Shown here one piece after another: positions 15,763 to 27,927 of a stretch of 64,000 bases of DNA (the stretch's first letter is position 1; every line of letters begins with the position of its first letter). The notes under the pieces were generated by a model. The model saw only the letters and a program-made list of their open reading frames with translations, did no database searches and had not been told where the DNA came from. The DNA is from Lentilactobacillus hilgardii DSM 20176 = ATCC 8290 (GTDB lineage: Bacteria; Bacillota; Bacilli; Lactobacillales; Lactobacillaceae): positions 140,242 through 204,241 of the forward strand of contig NZ_GG669993.1 in assembly GCF_000159315.1 (NCBI RefSeq), in the 5' to 3' direction. Both the position numbers and the translations under genes were made by a program.

Positions 15763-16563
15763 ATGCGAGTTCTTTTTATTGGGGATGTAGTTGGGGACAA
15801 AGGCGTTTCGATGATTGAAACCTATTTGCCTAAAATTAAGCAAGATGTAAAACCACAAGTAACGGTTGTGAATGGAGAAAATGCAACGCCTGTCGGCCGT
15901 GGCATTAGTCAAAGTATTTATAAACGTTTAATGAGTTACGGTGTTGACGTTGTGACGTTAGGCAACCATGCCTGGAGTAATAGTGAAATCCTAGACTTTA
16001 TTGACGATACAAATCGGTTAATCAGACCGTATAATTTCCCGAAGAATGTTACACCCGGAAAGGGATATACATTGATTAACGTAAATGGCAAACAACTAGC
16101 CGTTCTAAACTTTCAAGGTCGCGTTTTTATGGATAATTTGGACGATCCTTTTTCCTTAGCAAACGATTTAGTAAACAAACTTAATAAAACAACAAATTGT
16201 ATTTTTATGGATTTTCATGCTGAAGCTACTAGTGAAAAATTGGCAATGGCTAGATATCTTGATGGAAAAGTGTCGGCTGTTGTCGGCACTCATACACATG
16301 TTCAAACGAATGATGCTCGAATTTTGCCACAAAAAACAGCATTTTTAACAGATGTAGGTATGACTGGACCGGCCGATGGCATGCTGGGCATGCAACCGGA
16401 TAGTGTCATTTCAAGATTTTTAAATCAACGTCCAGCCAGATTTCAAGTATTGGAAACAGGCCGTGGCATTCTTTCCGGTTGTGTGATTGATATTGATGAT
16501 AAAAGTGGTCACGCAACGTCAATCAAAACGATTCTTTATACGGATGATCAGGTGATTGACTAA
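15763..16563 (+). CDS. ymdB: YmdB-type metallophosphoesterase (2',3'-cyclic nucleotide phosphodiesterase)
   Basis: A 266-residue member of the TIGR00282 family; the Bacillus subtilis homologue hydrolyses 2',3'-cyclic nucleotides and affects biofilm and RNase Y-dependent expression. Metal-binding motifs are visible: FIGDVVGDKG at the N-terminus, NGENAT near 38-43, GNHAW near 66-70, DFHAE near 150 and GTHTHVQT near 175. ATG 15763 is preceded by AGGATGAT. Its location after rny fits the functional link between the two proteins. A terminator separates them, so it may have its own promoter. Confidence 0.9.
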   Translation: MRVLFIGDVVGDKGVSMIETYLPKIKQDVKPQVTVVNGENATPVGRGISQSIYKRLMSYGVDVVTLGNHAWSNSEILDFIDDTNRLIRPYNFPKNVTPGKGYTLINVNGKQLAVLNFQGRVFMDNLDDPFSLANDLVNKLNKTTNCIFMDFHAEATSEKLAMARYLDGKVSAVVGTHTHVQTNDARILPQKTAFLTDVGMTGPADGMLGMQPDSVISRFLNQRPARFQVLETGRGILSGCVIDIDDKSGHATSIKTILYTDDQVID

Positions 16564-16641
16564 AGAAGCTGCTTTTATTAGCGAATAAACAAAACATAGT
16601 ATAAAATGAATTTATTTCATGGTCTTTAAGGGGCGTTACAA

Positions 16642-19257
16642 TTGGCAAAAACACAAACAACACCAATGATGGTGCAATATCAAAAAATTAAAGATCAATA
16701 TCCTGATGCATTCTTATTTTATCGATTAGGAGATTTTTATGAACTGTTTAATGATGATGCAATCAAGGGATCACAGTTATTGGAATTGACATTGACTAAT
16801 CGTTCTCGGAATGCTGAAAATCCGGTTCCAATGTGTGGCGTTCCACATAAAGCAGCTCAAAACTATATTGATATTTTGGTGGATCAGGGATATAAAGTTG
16901 CTATTTGCGAACAGATGGAAGATCCAAGGTTAACCAAAGGAATGGTCAAGCGAGCGGTTATCCAGCTTGTGACGCCTGGAACGCAGGTTGATGTCGGCAG
17001 TCAAAATGCAAAGAGTAATAATTATTTAACGGCGGTCACTTATGATCAAGATAATCGAGCGTTTGGCTTTTCTTATGCAGATCTTTCAACAGGTGAGCTG
17101 AAAGTTGCTAAATTGGATACACAGGCTGAATTGATTAATGAGCTCGTGTCACTTCAAACTAAGGAAACGGTTGTTGGTAGCCGTTTTCCAAAAACAATTC
17201 TTGAAACTATTCAAAAATTAGGAATTTTGATTTCTCACCAAGAAGCGTTACCGATCAATGCGTCTGTCAGTTACCTAAGTCAAGACGTTGATAAGGAGCC
17301 TCTGAAGCAAGTTGTTAAGATGCTGCTGGATTATATTCAAACAACTCAGAAACGCAGCCTACAGCATTTAAAACGTGCTGTCGTGTACGAGCCGTCGGAC
17401 TTCCTTGAACTGGACCACAACTCACAATATAATTTGGAATTGACACGAAATATCAGGACCGGCAAAAAGGGCGGTACACTTCTTTGGCTGCTTGATCAAA
17501 CTAAAACGGCAATGGGCGGTAGAAAGTTAAAGCAATGGATAGAAAGACCATTGGTAAACAAATCAAAAATTTCCGAACGACAGGATGCGGTTGGCGTTTT
17601 ACTTGACCATTATTATGAACGCAGTCAGCTTCAAGATGAATTAATTAAGGTTTATGATCTGGAACGGTTAGCTGGACGAATTGCATTTGGCAGTGTTAAT
17701 GGCCGCGACTTAATTCAATTAAAAACGTCACTTCAGCAAGTTCCAAAAATTAAATACATTCTTGAACAGATTGCTGATAATAGTTTTAAAGATATGCTGA
17801 AAGACTTGATACCACTGGATGATATTGTAGATGAAATCTCTCGATCAATTATTGAACAACCTCCAATATCAGTGACCGATGGCGGTGTTATTAAAGATGG
17901 ATTCGATGATCAGCTTGATAAGTATCGTGATGCTTCAAACAATGGTCAAAAATGGCTTGCAGAGCTTGAGGCAAAAGAACGTCAAGTTACGGGCATTAAT
18001 AATTTAAAAGTTGGTTTTAACCATGTCTTCGGATATTATATCGAGGTAACGAAGGTCAATTTAAATAAGATGCCTGAAAATCGTTACCAACGTAAACAAA
18101 CGTTGGCGAATGCCGAACGGTTTTCAACTCCCGAGTTAAAGGAAAAAGAAGCATTAATTCTTGAGGCTCAAGAGCAAAGCAAGACGTTGGAATATAAACT
18201 ATTTGTCCGGATTCGTGATGATATCAAAAAATCGATTAAACGAATTCAAGCATTGGCCGATGCTGTTGCTTCAATTGATGTTCTTCAAAGTTTTGCCAAC
18301 GTTAGTGAAGAATACCGGTTTATCAGGCCAACATTGACTAATGATCATCGGGTTAAAGTAATTGATGGTCGGCATCCAGTCGTTGAAAAGGTGCTTGGTC
18401 ATCAACAATACGTACCTAATAATGTTGACATGGGAGAAGACACCAGTGTGTTACTTATCACCGGTCCAAACATGTCTGGGAAGAGTACGTATATGCGTCA
18501 GATGGCGCTTTGTGTCATTATGAATCAAATGGGGTGCTTTGTACCTGCCAAAAAGGCGACCCTACCGGTTTTTGATAAAATATTTACACGAATTGGTGCG
18601 GCTGATGATCTTATTTCCGGTCAAAGCACGTTCATGGTTGAGATGAAAGAAGCCAATGATGCTATTGAAAATGCCACACCAAACAGTTTGATTTTATTCG
18701 ACGAAATTGGTCGAGGAACAGCTACTTATGACGGAATGGCACTTGCCCAGGCAATTATTGAGTATGTTCATAATAATATCGGTGCCAAAACGCTATTTTC
18801 AACTCATTATCATGAACTAACCAGTTTGGATGAATCTTTAAAACAACTTCAGAACGTACATGTTGGTGCAACTGAATCAAATGGGGAACTTGTCTTTCTC
18901 CATAAAATTCAACCGGGACCAGCGGATAAATCATATGGTATTCATGTTGCCAAGTTGGCCGGCTTACCAAATGGATTATTAAAACGTGCCAATCACATTT
19001 TAACTGACTTGGAAAAGAAAGATGACCAACCCGATAAGATCAATGCAACACCATCTAAGCAAAACCATGACGAACGTGTTAAAACTAAACAAGCGGGAGA
19101 AGAAGAGCAGCAGATCTCATTATTTCCTATGGAGCAGATAGATGATAACCAGGAAGAGGTTGTTGCCCAACTCAAGAACCTGGATTTAATGTCAAAAACA
19201 CCAATGCAAATAATGAATCAGGTTTATAAATGGCAGCAGAAGATAAACAGAGAGTAA
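16642..19257 (+). CDS. mutS: DNA mismatch repair protein MutS
   Basis: MutS recognises mismatches and small loops and recruits MutL. The 871-residue product carries the N-terminal mismatch-recognition domain (motif DFYELF near 33, the F-x-E element), connector and lever domains, and the C-terminal ATPase. In the ATPase, Walker A reads GPNMSGKST near 608 and [12 protein letters not shown] is near 687. The final 90 residues form a charged, variable linker and tail. TTG 16642 follows AAGGGGC by eight bases. mutL begins directly after the stop, so the pair is co-expressed. Confidence 0.97.
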   Translation: MAKTQTTPMMVQYQKIKDQYPDAFLFYRLGDFYELFNDDAIKGSQLLELTLTNRSRNAENPVPMCGVPHKAAQNYIDILVDQGYKVAICEQMEDPRLTKGMVKRAVIQLVTPGTQVDVGSQNAKSNNYLTAVTYDQDNRAFGFSYADLSTGELKVAKLDTQAELINELVSLQTKETVVGSRFPKTILETIQKLGILISHQEALPINASVSYLSQDVDKEPLKQVVKMLLDYIQTTQKRSLQHLKRAVVYEPSDFLELDHNSQYNLELTRNIRTGKKGGTLLWLLDQTKTAMGGRKLKQWIERPLVNKSKISERQDAVGVLLDHYYERSQLQDELIKVYDLERLAGRIAFGSVNGRDLIQLKTSLQQVPKIKYILEQIADNSFKDMLKDLIPLDDIVDEISRSIIEQPPISVTDGGVIKDGFDDQLDKYRDASNNGQKWLAELEAKERQVTGINNLKVGFNHVFGYYIEVTKVNLNKMPENRYQRKQTLANAERFSTPELKEKEALILEAQEQSKTLEYKLFVRIRDDIKKSIKRIQALADAVASIDVLQSFANVSEEYRFIRPTLTNDHRVKVIDGRHPVVEKVLGHQQYVPNNVDMGEDTSVLLITGPNMSGKSTYMRQMALCVIMNQMGCFVPAKKATLPVFDKIFTRIGAADDLISGQSTFMVEMKEANDAIENATPNSLILFDEIGRGTATYDGMALAQAIIEYVHNNIGAKTLFSTHYHELTSLDESLKQLQNVHVGATESNGELVFLHKIQPGPADKSYGIHVAKLAGLPNGLLKRANHILTDLEKKDDQPDKINATPSKQNHDERVKTKQAGEEEQQISLFPMEQIDDNQEEVVAQLKNLDLMSKTPMQIMNQVYKWQQKINRE

Positions 19258-19267
19258 GGTGGTCGAT

Positions 19268-21214
19268 TTGAAACGAATTCATGAATTACCAGCCATACTT
19301 GCAAACCAAATTTCGGCAGGAGAAGTGGTCGAACGGCCAGCTTCCGTTGTTAAGGAATTAGTTGAAAATGCGATTGACGCTCACAGTACCGAAATAGATA
19401 TAACAGTTGAGGATTCCGGACTAAAGGTCATTAAGGTTGTGGATGATGGTGATGGGATTGATAGTTCTCAGGTTCAAACTGCTTTTTTGCGTCATGCAAC
19501 CAGCAAAATTACAGAACAGCGGGATCTTTTTCGAGTACGGACACTTGGATTCCGTGGTGAGGCACTGCCCAGCATTAGTTCGGTATCGAATGTTGAGCTG
19601 AAAACGTCAACCGGGTCTGTTGGAACAGAAGTTGTCTTCAAGGGTGGCAAATTTATTTCACAGCAGGCTTCTGAATCAAGAAAAGGGACTACTGTGATTG
19701 TCAGTTCTTTGTTCTATAACACACCCGCCAGGCTAAAATATTTAAGTTCTCCCAATACAGAGCTTTCCAAAATTTCTGATATTGTGAATCGACTGGCTTT
19801 AAGCCATCCCGAAGTTTCGTTTTCATTTATCAGTAATGGCCGTGAACTTCTTCGAACATCCGGCAGGGGAGACCTGCTTCAGGTTTTAGGCGCGATTTAT
19901 GGCGTAAAAACCGTTTCGAAAATGCAGCCCATTAAATCAAAGACCCCTGATATTTCGATTGATGGTTATGTCAGTTTACCGGAGTTGACCCGTTCAAGTC
20001 GAAATTACATTTCATTGATTTTAAACGGTCGCTATGTTCGAAATTTTCCACTGACTAAGTCTGTTATCAACGGATATGGATCCAAACTGATGATTGGGCG
20101 TTTTCCAATTGCGGTTGTTAATATTAGTGCAGATCCTGCATTAATAGACGTAAATGTTCATCCAACCAAGCAGGAGGTTCGAATTAGTGAAGAACCAAAA
20201 ATAGGCGGTATGCTTTCCAATGCTATTAGGGAAATGCTGGCAGATAAACAATTGATTCCTGATGCAACAAGAGATTTCAAAAAGTCATTTGCACCCAGTG
20301 ATCAGTCGATCAACTATTCGAAATCAGTCATTCAATCGATACCGGAAGAACAACCTTTGTTTGCTGTGAATTCAAAACCTGTTGTTTCAACAAAGCAGCA
20401 AAATGAAGTTGATCCAATTGTGATCAAGAACCGCGACGATTTGCAAAGCCCAAGGGTAGCTAAATTGGATTCATTGTTGTCCTCTGAAGCTTCATCGGTA
20501 CCAGTGTTTGATGAGAGCGGCTTTGGGGTAACTGCTAAAGTCCAACCAAAGAACCCTGTTCAGGTAACCAAACCGGAACAGGAGGAACTGGTGGTTGAAA
20601 CCGGTTTTCCAGATCTTCAGTATATTGGTCAGATTCACGGTACCTACTTAGTCGCTGAAACGCCTAATAATATGTATTTAATTGATCAACACGCAGCACA
20701 AGAACGAATCAATTATGAATATTATAGACAGGCAATTGGTGAGGTAGGTCGTGCGCAGCAAAAACTGTTGGTTCCGATCGTTTTGGACTATTCAACTTCT
20801 GATTTCTTATTAGTGAATGAAAAGATTCCCCTGCTTAATGAGCTCGGCATTCATCTTGAACAATTTGGGCAAAACAGTTTTATTATCCGTGAACATCCAA
20901 TGTGGTTCAAGGCCGGTCAGGAAGAATCAACCATTAAAGAAATGGTCGATTGGATCTTGTCTGATCATCGATTGTCAGTTGCAGCTTTCAGGGAAAAAAC
21001 CGCTATTATGATGAGTTGTAAACGGGCCATCAAGGCAAATCATCATCTTGACGAACGGCAGGCCAAGGCACTTCTAGCAAAGTTACCTGAATGCGAAAAC
21101 CCTTATAATTGCCCACATGGACGTCCAACGTTGGTTAAATTTACAAATGAAGATATTGAAAAAATGTTCAAACGAATTCAGGATCCTCACCATACTGATG
21201 AAGAAATATTATAA
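19268..21214 (+). CDS. mutL: DNA mismatch repair endonuclease MutL
   Basis: MutL links mismatch recognition to strand removal. The N-terminal GHKL ATPase shows ELVENAIDAHS, DDGDGID and GFRGEAL. The C-terminal domain carries the endonuclease motif DQHAAQERINYE at about 473 (DQHAX2EX4E) together with ACK/CPHGRP-type metal ligands near the end, so this is the nicking form found in bacteria without MutH. TTG 19268 is preferred: AAGGTGG (19256-19262) is five bases upstream, while the in-frame GTG at 19259 lies inside that ribosome binding site. The protein is 648 residues. Confidence 0.96.
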   Translation: MKRIHELPAILANQISAGEVVERPASVVKELVENAIDAHSTEIDITVEDSGLKVIKVVDDGDGIDSSQVQTAFLRHATSKITEQRDLFRVRTLGFRGEALPSISSVSNVELKTSTGSVGTEVVFKGGKFISQQASESRKGTTVIVSSLFYNTPARLKYLSSPNTELSKISDIVNRLALSHPEVSFSFISNGRELLRTSGRGDLLQVLGAIYGVKTVSKMQPIKSKTPDISIDGYVSLPELTRSSRNYISLILNGRYVRNFPLTKSVINGYGSKLMIGRFPIAVVNISADPALIDVNVHPTKQEVRISEEPKIGGMLSNAIREMLADKQLIPDATRDFKKSFAPSDQSINYSKSVIQSIPEEQPLFAVNSKPVVSTKQQNEVDPIVIKNRDDLQSPRVAKLDSLLSSEASSVPVFDESGFGVTAKVQPKNPVQVTKPEQEELVVETGFPDLQYIGQIHGTYLVAETPNNMYLIDQHAAQERINYEYYRQAIGEVGRAQQKLLVPIVLDYSTSDFLLVNEKIPLLNELGIHLEQFGQNSFIIREHPMWFKAGQEESTIKEMVDWILSDHRLSVAAFREKTAIMMSCKRAIKANHHLDERQAKALLAKLPECENPYNCPHGRPTLVKFTNEDIEKMFKRIQDPHHTDEEIL

Positions 21215-21257
21215 TTTAGTGTCGAGTCTGGTGCCAACTTATGATACAATTTATTAG

Positions 21258-21271
21258 CAAACATACGTTTT
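21258..21271 (+). promoter_or_regulatory. Weak LexA-like box before ruvA
   Basis: CAAAC-ATAC-GTTTT matches 7 of the 10 defined positions of the LexA operator and keeps the symmetric AAAC/GTTT core. It lies just downstream of an extended -10 (TGA-TACAAT, 21242-21250), where it could block ruvAB transcription. It is suggestive only. Confidence 0.35.
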
Positions 21272-21289
21272 AATGAAGAGGAAAAGTAA

Positions 21290-21886
21290 ATGTACGAATT
21301 TATGGATGGACAAATTGTCGATATTACGCCGGCATATATCGTGTTACTTGTAAATGGTATTGGGTATTTAATATATACTGCTGATCCGTACAGATTCAAT
21401 GTTGATCAGAATAAAACGATTCGAGTATACGTTTATCAGTCGGTTAGTGATTCAGCCATTTTGCTTTATGGCTTTTATGAAGCAGATGATAAAAAGCTTT
21501 TTGAAAAGCTGATTGCAGTTTCTGGAATTGGGCCTAAAAGTGCTTTGGCAATTTTAGCCGGCAACGACCGTAGTGGTTTAGTTTTGGCCATTAGCAATAA
21601 AGATGTCAAATTTTTAACAAAATTTCCGGGAGTCGGCAAAAAAACGGCTCAGCAAATTATTTTGGACCTTCAAGGGAAGGTTGGGGATTTATCGCAGATT
21701 GTGCAAGCACGTTCTGGTCAGAGTGCTTCAGAGCAGTCTGATGAGCTTCGGGATGCAATTTCTGCGTTGGAAGCCTTAGGGTATTCCGCCAAACAGATCG
21801 ATGCAATCAGGTTAGAACTGGGTAAGGATAAAGCACTAACGACCGATGAATATCTAAGTCTTGGACTTAAGTTATTGATGCATTAG
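21290..21886 (+). CDS. ruvA: Holliday junction DNA helicase subunit RuvA
   Basis: RuvA binds four-way junctions and loads the RuvB motor. The 198-residue product has an N-terminal OB-fold domain (about 1-65), central helix-hairpin-helix segments ([13 protein letters not shown] near 80 and [13 protein letters not shown] near 115), and a small C-terminal RuvB-binding domain ([10 protein letters not shown] near 165). ATG 21290 follows GAGGAAAAG. ruvB starts 13 bases after its stop. An extended -10 and a weak LexA-like box precede it, fitting SOS control known in other Firmicutes. Confidence 0.95.
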   Translation: MYEFMDGQIVDITPAYIVLLVNGIGYLIYTADPYRFNVDQNKTIRVYVYQSVSDSAILLYGFYEADDKKLFEKLIAVSGIGPKSALAILAGNDRSGLVLAISNKDVKFLTKFPGVGKKTAQQIILDLQGKVGDLSQIVQARSGQSASEQSDELRDAISALEALGYSAKQIDAIRLELGKDKALTTDEYLSLGLKLLMH

Positions 21887-21899
21887 GAGGTGTAACTGG

Positions 21900-22919
21900 T
21901 TGGATAAAGATGACCGAATTGTTTCACCGGAAAATGTGAATGGCGATGAGAACAACATTGAAAAAACATTACGTCCACAAACCTTGGGTGACTATATTGG
22001 ACAAACAGATGTAAAAAATGAATTAAAAGTTTACATCAAGGCGGCTAAGCAACGCGAGGAATCATTAGACCATGTTTTGCTATACGGGCCACCCGGTCTT
22101 GGGAAAACAACGCTTGCAATGGTTATTGCGAATGAAATGGGTGTCAATATTCGGACAACGACCGGTCCAGCAATTGATAAACCGGGTGATTTATTATCAC
22201 TGTTAAATGAATTAAATCCTGGCGATGTTCTATTTATTGATGAAATTCATCGACTTCCAAAGGTAGTCGAGGAAATGCTATATTCAGCGATGGAAGATTT
22301 TTTTGTGGATATCATTGTAGGTCAAGGATCAGGTGCACATCCGGTTCACTTTCCACTGCCTCCGTTTACGCTAATTGGCGCAACAACGCAAGCAGGTATG
22401 CTTTCAGCACCGTTACGCGATCGCTTTGGAATTGTAGAGCATATGAACTATTACGAAGTGTCGGATCTGGAAGAGATTGTTCAGAGAACTGCCGGTATTT
22501 TTCAAATTCCCATTTTAAAATCGGGTGCGCATGAAATTGCACTTAGATCACGAGGGACACCTCGAGTAGCTAATCGTTTGCTAAAGCGTATTCGTGACTT
22601 TGCACAAGTTTTTGACAAAGACAATATTGATCTTGAGATTGTTCGATATGCCCTGGAAAAGTTAAAAGTTGATGATTTGGGGCTCGACGCGACTGATATT
22701 AAATTATTACGAACAATGATTGATTATTATGATGGCGGTCCGGTTGGTTTAAAAACATTGGCTGCAAACATTGGCGAAGAAACAGATACAATAGCAGAAA
22801 TGTATGAGCCCTATCTGCTTCAAATTGGTTTAATCAAACGAACAGCACGTGGTAGAAGAGTGACGCCTAAAGGCTATGAACATTTGCATTACCCAAATAA
22901 TCCTAATAACTTGGTATGA
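21900..22919 (+). CDS. ruvB: Holliday junction branch migration ATPase RuvB
   Basis: RuvB is a hexameric AAA+ motor that drives branch migration together with RuvA. Walker [14 protein letters not shown] is near residue 60-72, Walker B LFIDEIHR near 112, sensor I IGATTQAG near 160, and a winged-helix C-terminal domain ends with [20 protein letters not shown] 21900 follows AGGAGG by nine bases. Length of 339 residues is normal. The stop overlaps the first in-frame ATG upstream of queA, but queA itself probably starts further on. Confidence 0.96.
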   Translation: MDKDDRIVSPENVNGDENNIEKTLRPQTLGDYIGQTDVKNELKVYIKAAKQREESLDHVLLYGPPGLGKTTLAMVIANEMGVNIRTTTGPAIDKPGDLLSLLNELNPGDVLFIDEIHRLPKVVEEMLYSAMEDFFVDIIVGQGSGAHPVHFPLPPFTLIGATTQAGMLSAPLRDRFGIVEHMNYYEVSDLEEIVQRTAGIFQIPILKSGAHEIALRSRGTPRVANRLLKRIRDFAQVFDKDNIDLEIVRYALEKLKVDDLGLDATDIKLLRTMIDYYDGGPVGLKTLAANIGEETDTIAEMYEPYLLQIGLIKRTARGRRVTPKGYEHLHYPNNPNNLV

Positions 22920-22933
22920 AAGGAATTGGAACC

Positions 22934-25136
<2,203 letters not shown>

Positions 25137-25197
25137 CTATGGACGGTTGACTAGTTATTTGGTAAAGTATTCTTATGGAAAGTGTGGGTGAAAAATA

Positions 25198-25614
25198 TTG
25201 AACAGTTCTGTTTACTCAATCTTAATGATTGTTGTTTTATTTGCGTTGATGTATTTTTTAATGATTCGTCCGCAGAAAAAGCAGCAACAAAAGCGTCGGG
25301 ATCAATTATCAAAGATTAAACCTGGTGATCAAGTTGTGACAATTGGTCGGCTTCATGGGGTAATCGATGAGATTAATGAGGCAGATAAGACCGTTACTCT
25401 TGACTGTGATGGTATCTACCTTGTGTTTGATCTGAGTGCTATTGCCCAGGTTAAGCAACCAGCAGTTACTGCACCAGCCGCTTCAGCAACTGCGACTGAA
25501 TCAGCTAATGCCTCTGGGAACCAGTCTGACGATAAGACTAATGAATCAAATTCAGATCAAACTGATCAAAAGCCGGATAGTTCGGCTGATGATTCTAAGA
25601 CTGAAGACAAGTAA
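25198..25614 (+). CDS. yajC: Preprotein translocase subunit YajC
   Basis: YajC is a small single-span membrane protein associated with the Sec translocon. It has an N-terminal transmembrane helix (about 5-23), then MIRPQKKQQQKRR, KIKPGDQVVTIGRLHG and the small beta-rich domain. The first 85 residues are the conserved part; the remaining 50 or so are a low-complexity Ala/Thr/Ser/Asp tail that makes the protein (138 residues) longer than many homologues. TTG 25198 is the start, with GGGTGA upstream. A terminator follows. Confidence 0.9.
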   Translation: MNSSVYSILMIVVLFALMYFLMIRPQKKQQQKRRDQLSKIKPGDQVVTIGRLHGVIDEINEADKTVTLDCDGIYLVFDLSAIAQVKQPAVTAPAASATATESANASGNQSDDKTNESNSDQTDQKPDSSADDSKTEDK

Positions 25615-25622
25615 AGTAAAAG

Positions 25623-25662
25623 GGTTGGTGGCAGAACAATGTTTTGTGCCAGCCGTTTTTTT
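25623..25662 (+). terminator. Terminator after yajC
   Basis: GGTT and GGCA pair with TGCC and AGCC around an inner ACAA/TTGT helix. A run of seven T follows. Confidence 0.75.
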
Positions 25663-25672
25663 CGGAGCACTA

Positions 25673-25686
25673 AGAACATACGTTTG
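25673..25686 (+). promoter_or_regulatory. Candidate LexA box before dinB
   Basis: AGAAC-ATAC-GTTTG matches 8 of 10 defined positions of the LexA operator. It lies 27 bases before the dinB start, between the yajC terminator and the gene. No clear -35/-10 pair is visible around it. Confidence 0.4.
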
Positions 25687-25712
25687 ATGATTGTGGGGAG
25701 AAGTTTGAACCG

Positions 25713-26801
25713 GTGGGGACAATTTTTCGAAAAATTATTCATGTTGATATGGACGCTTTTTATGCGTCCATTGAAGAACACAAAGATCCTAGACTTAAAC
25801 GAAAACCCTTAATTGTTGCCAAGGATCCAAAGTTAACGGGCGGACGGGGAGTTGTATCTACTGCTAACTATGTTGCGCGGAAATATGGTGTTCATTCTGC
25901 GATGAGCGTTCAAAAAGCCCTTGAGTTATGTCCCAAGGCTGTCTTTCGTTTTTCAGGGTTCAAACTCTACAGGGCAGTTTCAGAACAGATTCACCAGATC
26001 TTTCATGAATATACGGATATGGTTGAGTACGTTGCTCTTGATGAGGCCTACCTTGATGTTACAAAAAATAAATGTCATTTAGACGATCCAATTCAAATTA
26101 GTCGAATGATCCAATCTGAAATTCTACGTCGAACAAAATTAACTTGTTCGGTTGGTATTTCTTATAATAAATTTCTTGCAAAAGAAGCTTCTGACTATGC
26201 GAAACCATTTGGACTGACAATTATTCAACACAAGGATGCCCTTGAATTTTTAAAACGGCTACCAATTGAAAAATTTCGTGGTGTCGGTAAAAAGACGATT
26301 CCTAAGATGCACCTTTTGAAAATTAACAATGGTGTTGACTTATTGTCATGGTCACAAATGGATTTAATAAATGAATTTGGCAAGTTCGGCTATGTTCTTT
26401 ACGAACGTGCACGTGGGATTGATGATCGACCAGTTGAATATCAACGGATTCGTAAATCAATCGGTAAGGAAAGGACGTTTGGCCCGGAGATTGATAACCA
26501 AAATCAAATAGATGATCATCTCATGCGAATTGCGGAATTGGTTGTTTCAGAAATGAAGAAAAAGAAAAAGCACGGGAAAACGCTGGTTCTCAAAATTAGA
26601 TATAAAGATTTTTCCACTTTTACAAAACGGGTGACCTTAGATAATTATATAAAAAACGATCCGGATGATTATTTTTCGTTAGCGAGTGATCTGTTAGCTG
26701 AAATGCCGGATATTGCAACCGGAGTACGTTTGCTGGGAATTACGCTCACCAACTTAGCAGACCTGACTTATGAAAATATTGTTTTGGATTTGTTCCACTG
26801 A
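25713..26801 (+). CDS. dinB: DNA polymerase IV (Y family)
   Basis: Error-prone translesion polymerase. Catalytic motifs are intact: [14 protein letters not shown] near the N-terminus (metal-binding aspartate and steric gate region) and [10 protein letters not shown] near residue 105 (catalytic D-E pair). [16 protein letters not shown] and the helix-hairpin-helix FRGVGKKT follow, then the little-finger domain. GTG 25713 gives a normal N-terminus, although the ribosome binding site GGGGAG is 12 bases away. 362 residues. A LexA-like box lies just upstream, so SOS induction is plausible. Confidence 0.94.
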   Translation: MGTIFRKIIHVDMDAFYASIEEHKDPRLKRKPLIVAKDPKLTGGRGVVSTANYVARKYGVHSAMSVQKALELCPKAVFRFSGFKLYRAVSEQIHQIFHEYTDMVEYVALDEAYLDVTKNKCHLDDPIQISRMIQSEILRRTKLTCSVGISYNKFLAKEASDYAKPFGLTIIQHKDALEFLKRLPIEKFRGVGKKTIPKMHLLKINNGVDLLSWSQMDLINEFGKFGYVLYERARGIDDRPVEYQRIRKSIGKERTFGPEIDNQNQIDDHLMRIAELVVSEMKKKKKHGKTLVLKIRYKDFSTFTKRVTLDNYIKNDPDDYFSLASDLLAEMPDIATGVRLLGITLTNLADLTYENIVLDLFH

Positions 26802-26971
26802 GAAATGATGTTTATATGTCTAGCCATTTAGTGTATACTGAAGTGTTCGAGAAAAAAATAAGTTGATAGGATTCGACTGAGGTTAGATGCAGTTTTCAAC
26901 GACTTTTTAGCTTACTTAATTGATTTTGTCTAACATCGCTCAATCTAACTTAAATATAAGGAGTCTAAGTA

Positions 26972-27919
26972 ATGTCCGTTCAAGAACAAATATTAAATCA
27001 AATAAAGCAATATAAAACAATTATTATTCACCGTCATAAACGCCCGGATCCAGATGCAATTGGGTCACAAATGGGACTAGCAGAGATCATTCGAGCTTCT
27101 TTTCCTGATAAGCAAGTATTTTGTGCCGGTAAAAACTTTCCCGGTTTTAAATGGTTGGGAACGGCTGACGAAATTTCGGATGATCAATATAAAGACGCCT
27201 TGGTAATTGTTGTCGATACAGCCAATCAGCCTCGGGTAGATGATGATCGCTACACAAAAGGAAAGGCGTTAATTAAAATTGATCATCACCCAAATGATGA
27301 CCAGTTTGGTGATCCGATGTGGGTGGTACCGGAAGCTTCCAGTACTTCAGAGCTCATATTTGACTTCTTTTATATGTTTCGTCCGGAATTAAAACTCTCT
27401 GATGAAGGTGCTCGGCTTCTTTATGCAGGCATTGTTGGTGATACAGGACGGTTTATGTATCCCTCTACGTCGTCACACACACTTGAAGTTGCTTCAAAAT
27501 TGACGACTTATCGCTTTTCAGCAAGTGATGTTAATCAGGCAGAGGATGAAATCGATATGCCACTTGCCCGCTTATCTGCTTATGTTTATGAGAATCTGAA
27601 AATACTCAAAAGTGGTGCAGCTTACCTAATTTTATCAAATCAAGTTTTGAAACCGTTTGGACTTGGTGATGAAAGTACGTCTTCCATCGTGCCGTTGCCG
27701 GGTCGAATTAAAGAAGTCTTGTCATGGGCAATTTTTGTTCAACAAAAAGAAGGCGATTATCGAATTCGACTTCGCTCAAAGGGTCCAGAAATTAATGAGC
27801 TTGCTAAGAAATATGGTGGCGGTGGTCATCCACTTGCAAGCGGTGCAGTGGTTGATAATGATGACCAGATCAAACTTTTTATTCAAGATCTGGATGACTT
27901 GGTCAAAAACAGTAAATAG
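26972..27919 (+). CDS. nrnA: DHH-family bifunctional oligoribonuclease/pAp phosphatase NrnA
   Basis: NrnA degrades oligoribonucleotides and dephosphorylates 3'-phosphoadenosine 5'-phosphate. The 315-residue product has the DHH-domain motifs HKRPDPDAIGS (near 22), VVDTAN (near 82) and IDHHPNDD (near 107), and the C-terminal DHHA1 signature GGGGHPLASGA near 285. ATG 26972 follows AAGGAG. The 170 bases before it contain a possible extended -10 (TGTATACT) and a 7-base inverted repeat (GTTAGAT 26882-26888 with ATCTAAC 26943-26949), but no gene. Confidence 0.92.
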   Translation: MSVQEQILNQIKQYKTIIIHRHKRPDPDAIGSQMGLAEIIRASFPDKQVFCAGKNFPGFKWLGTADEISDDQYKDALVIVVDTANQPRVDDDRYTKGKALIKIDHHPNDDQFGDPMWVVPEASSTSELIFDFFYMFRPELKLSDEGARLLYAGIVGDTGRFMYPSTSSHTLEVASKLTTYRFSASDVNQAEDEIDMPLARLSAYVYENLKILKSGAAYLILSNQVLKPFGLGDESTSSIVPLPGRIKEVLSWAIFVQQKEGDYRIRLRSKGPEINELAKKYGGGGHPLASGAVVDNDDQIKLFIQDLDDLVKNSK

Positions 27920-27927
27920 GAGATCTT

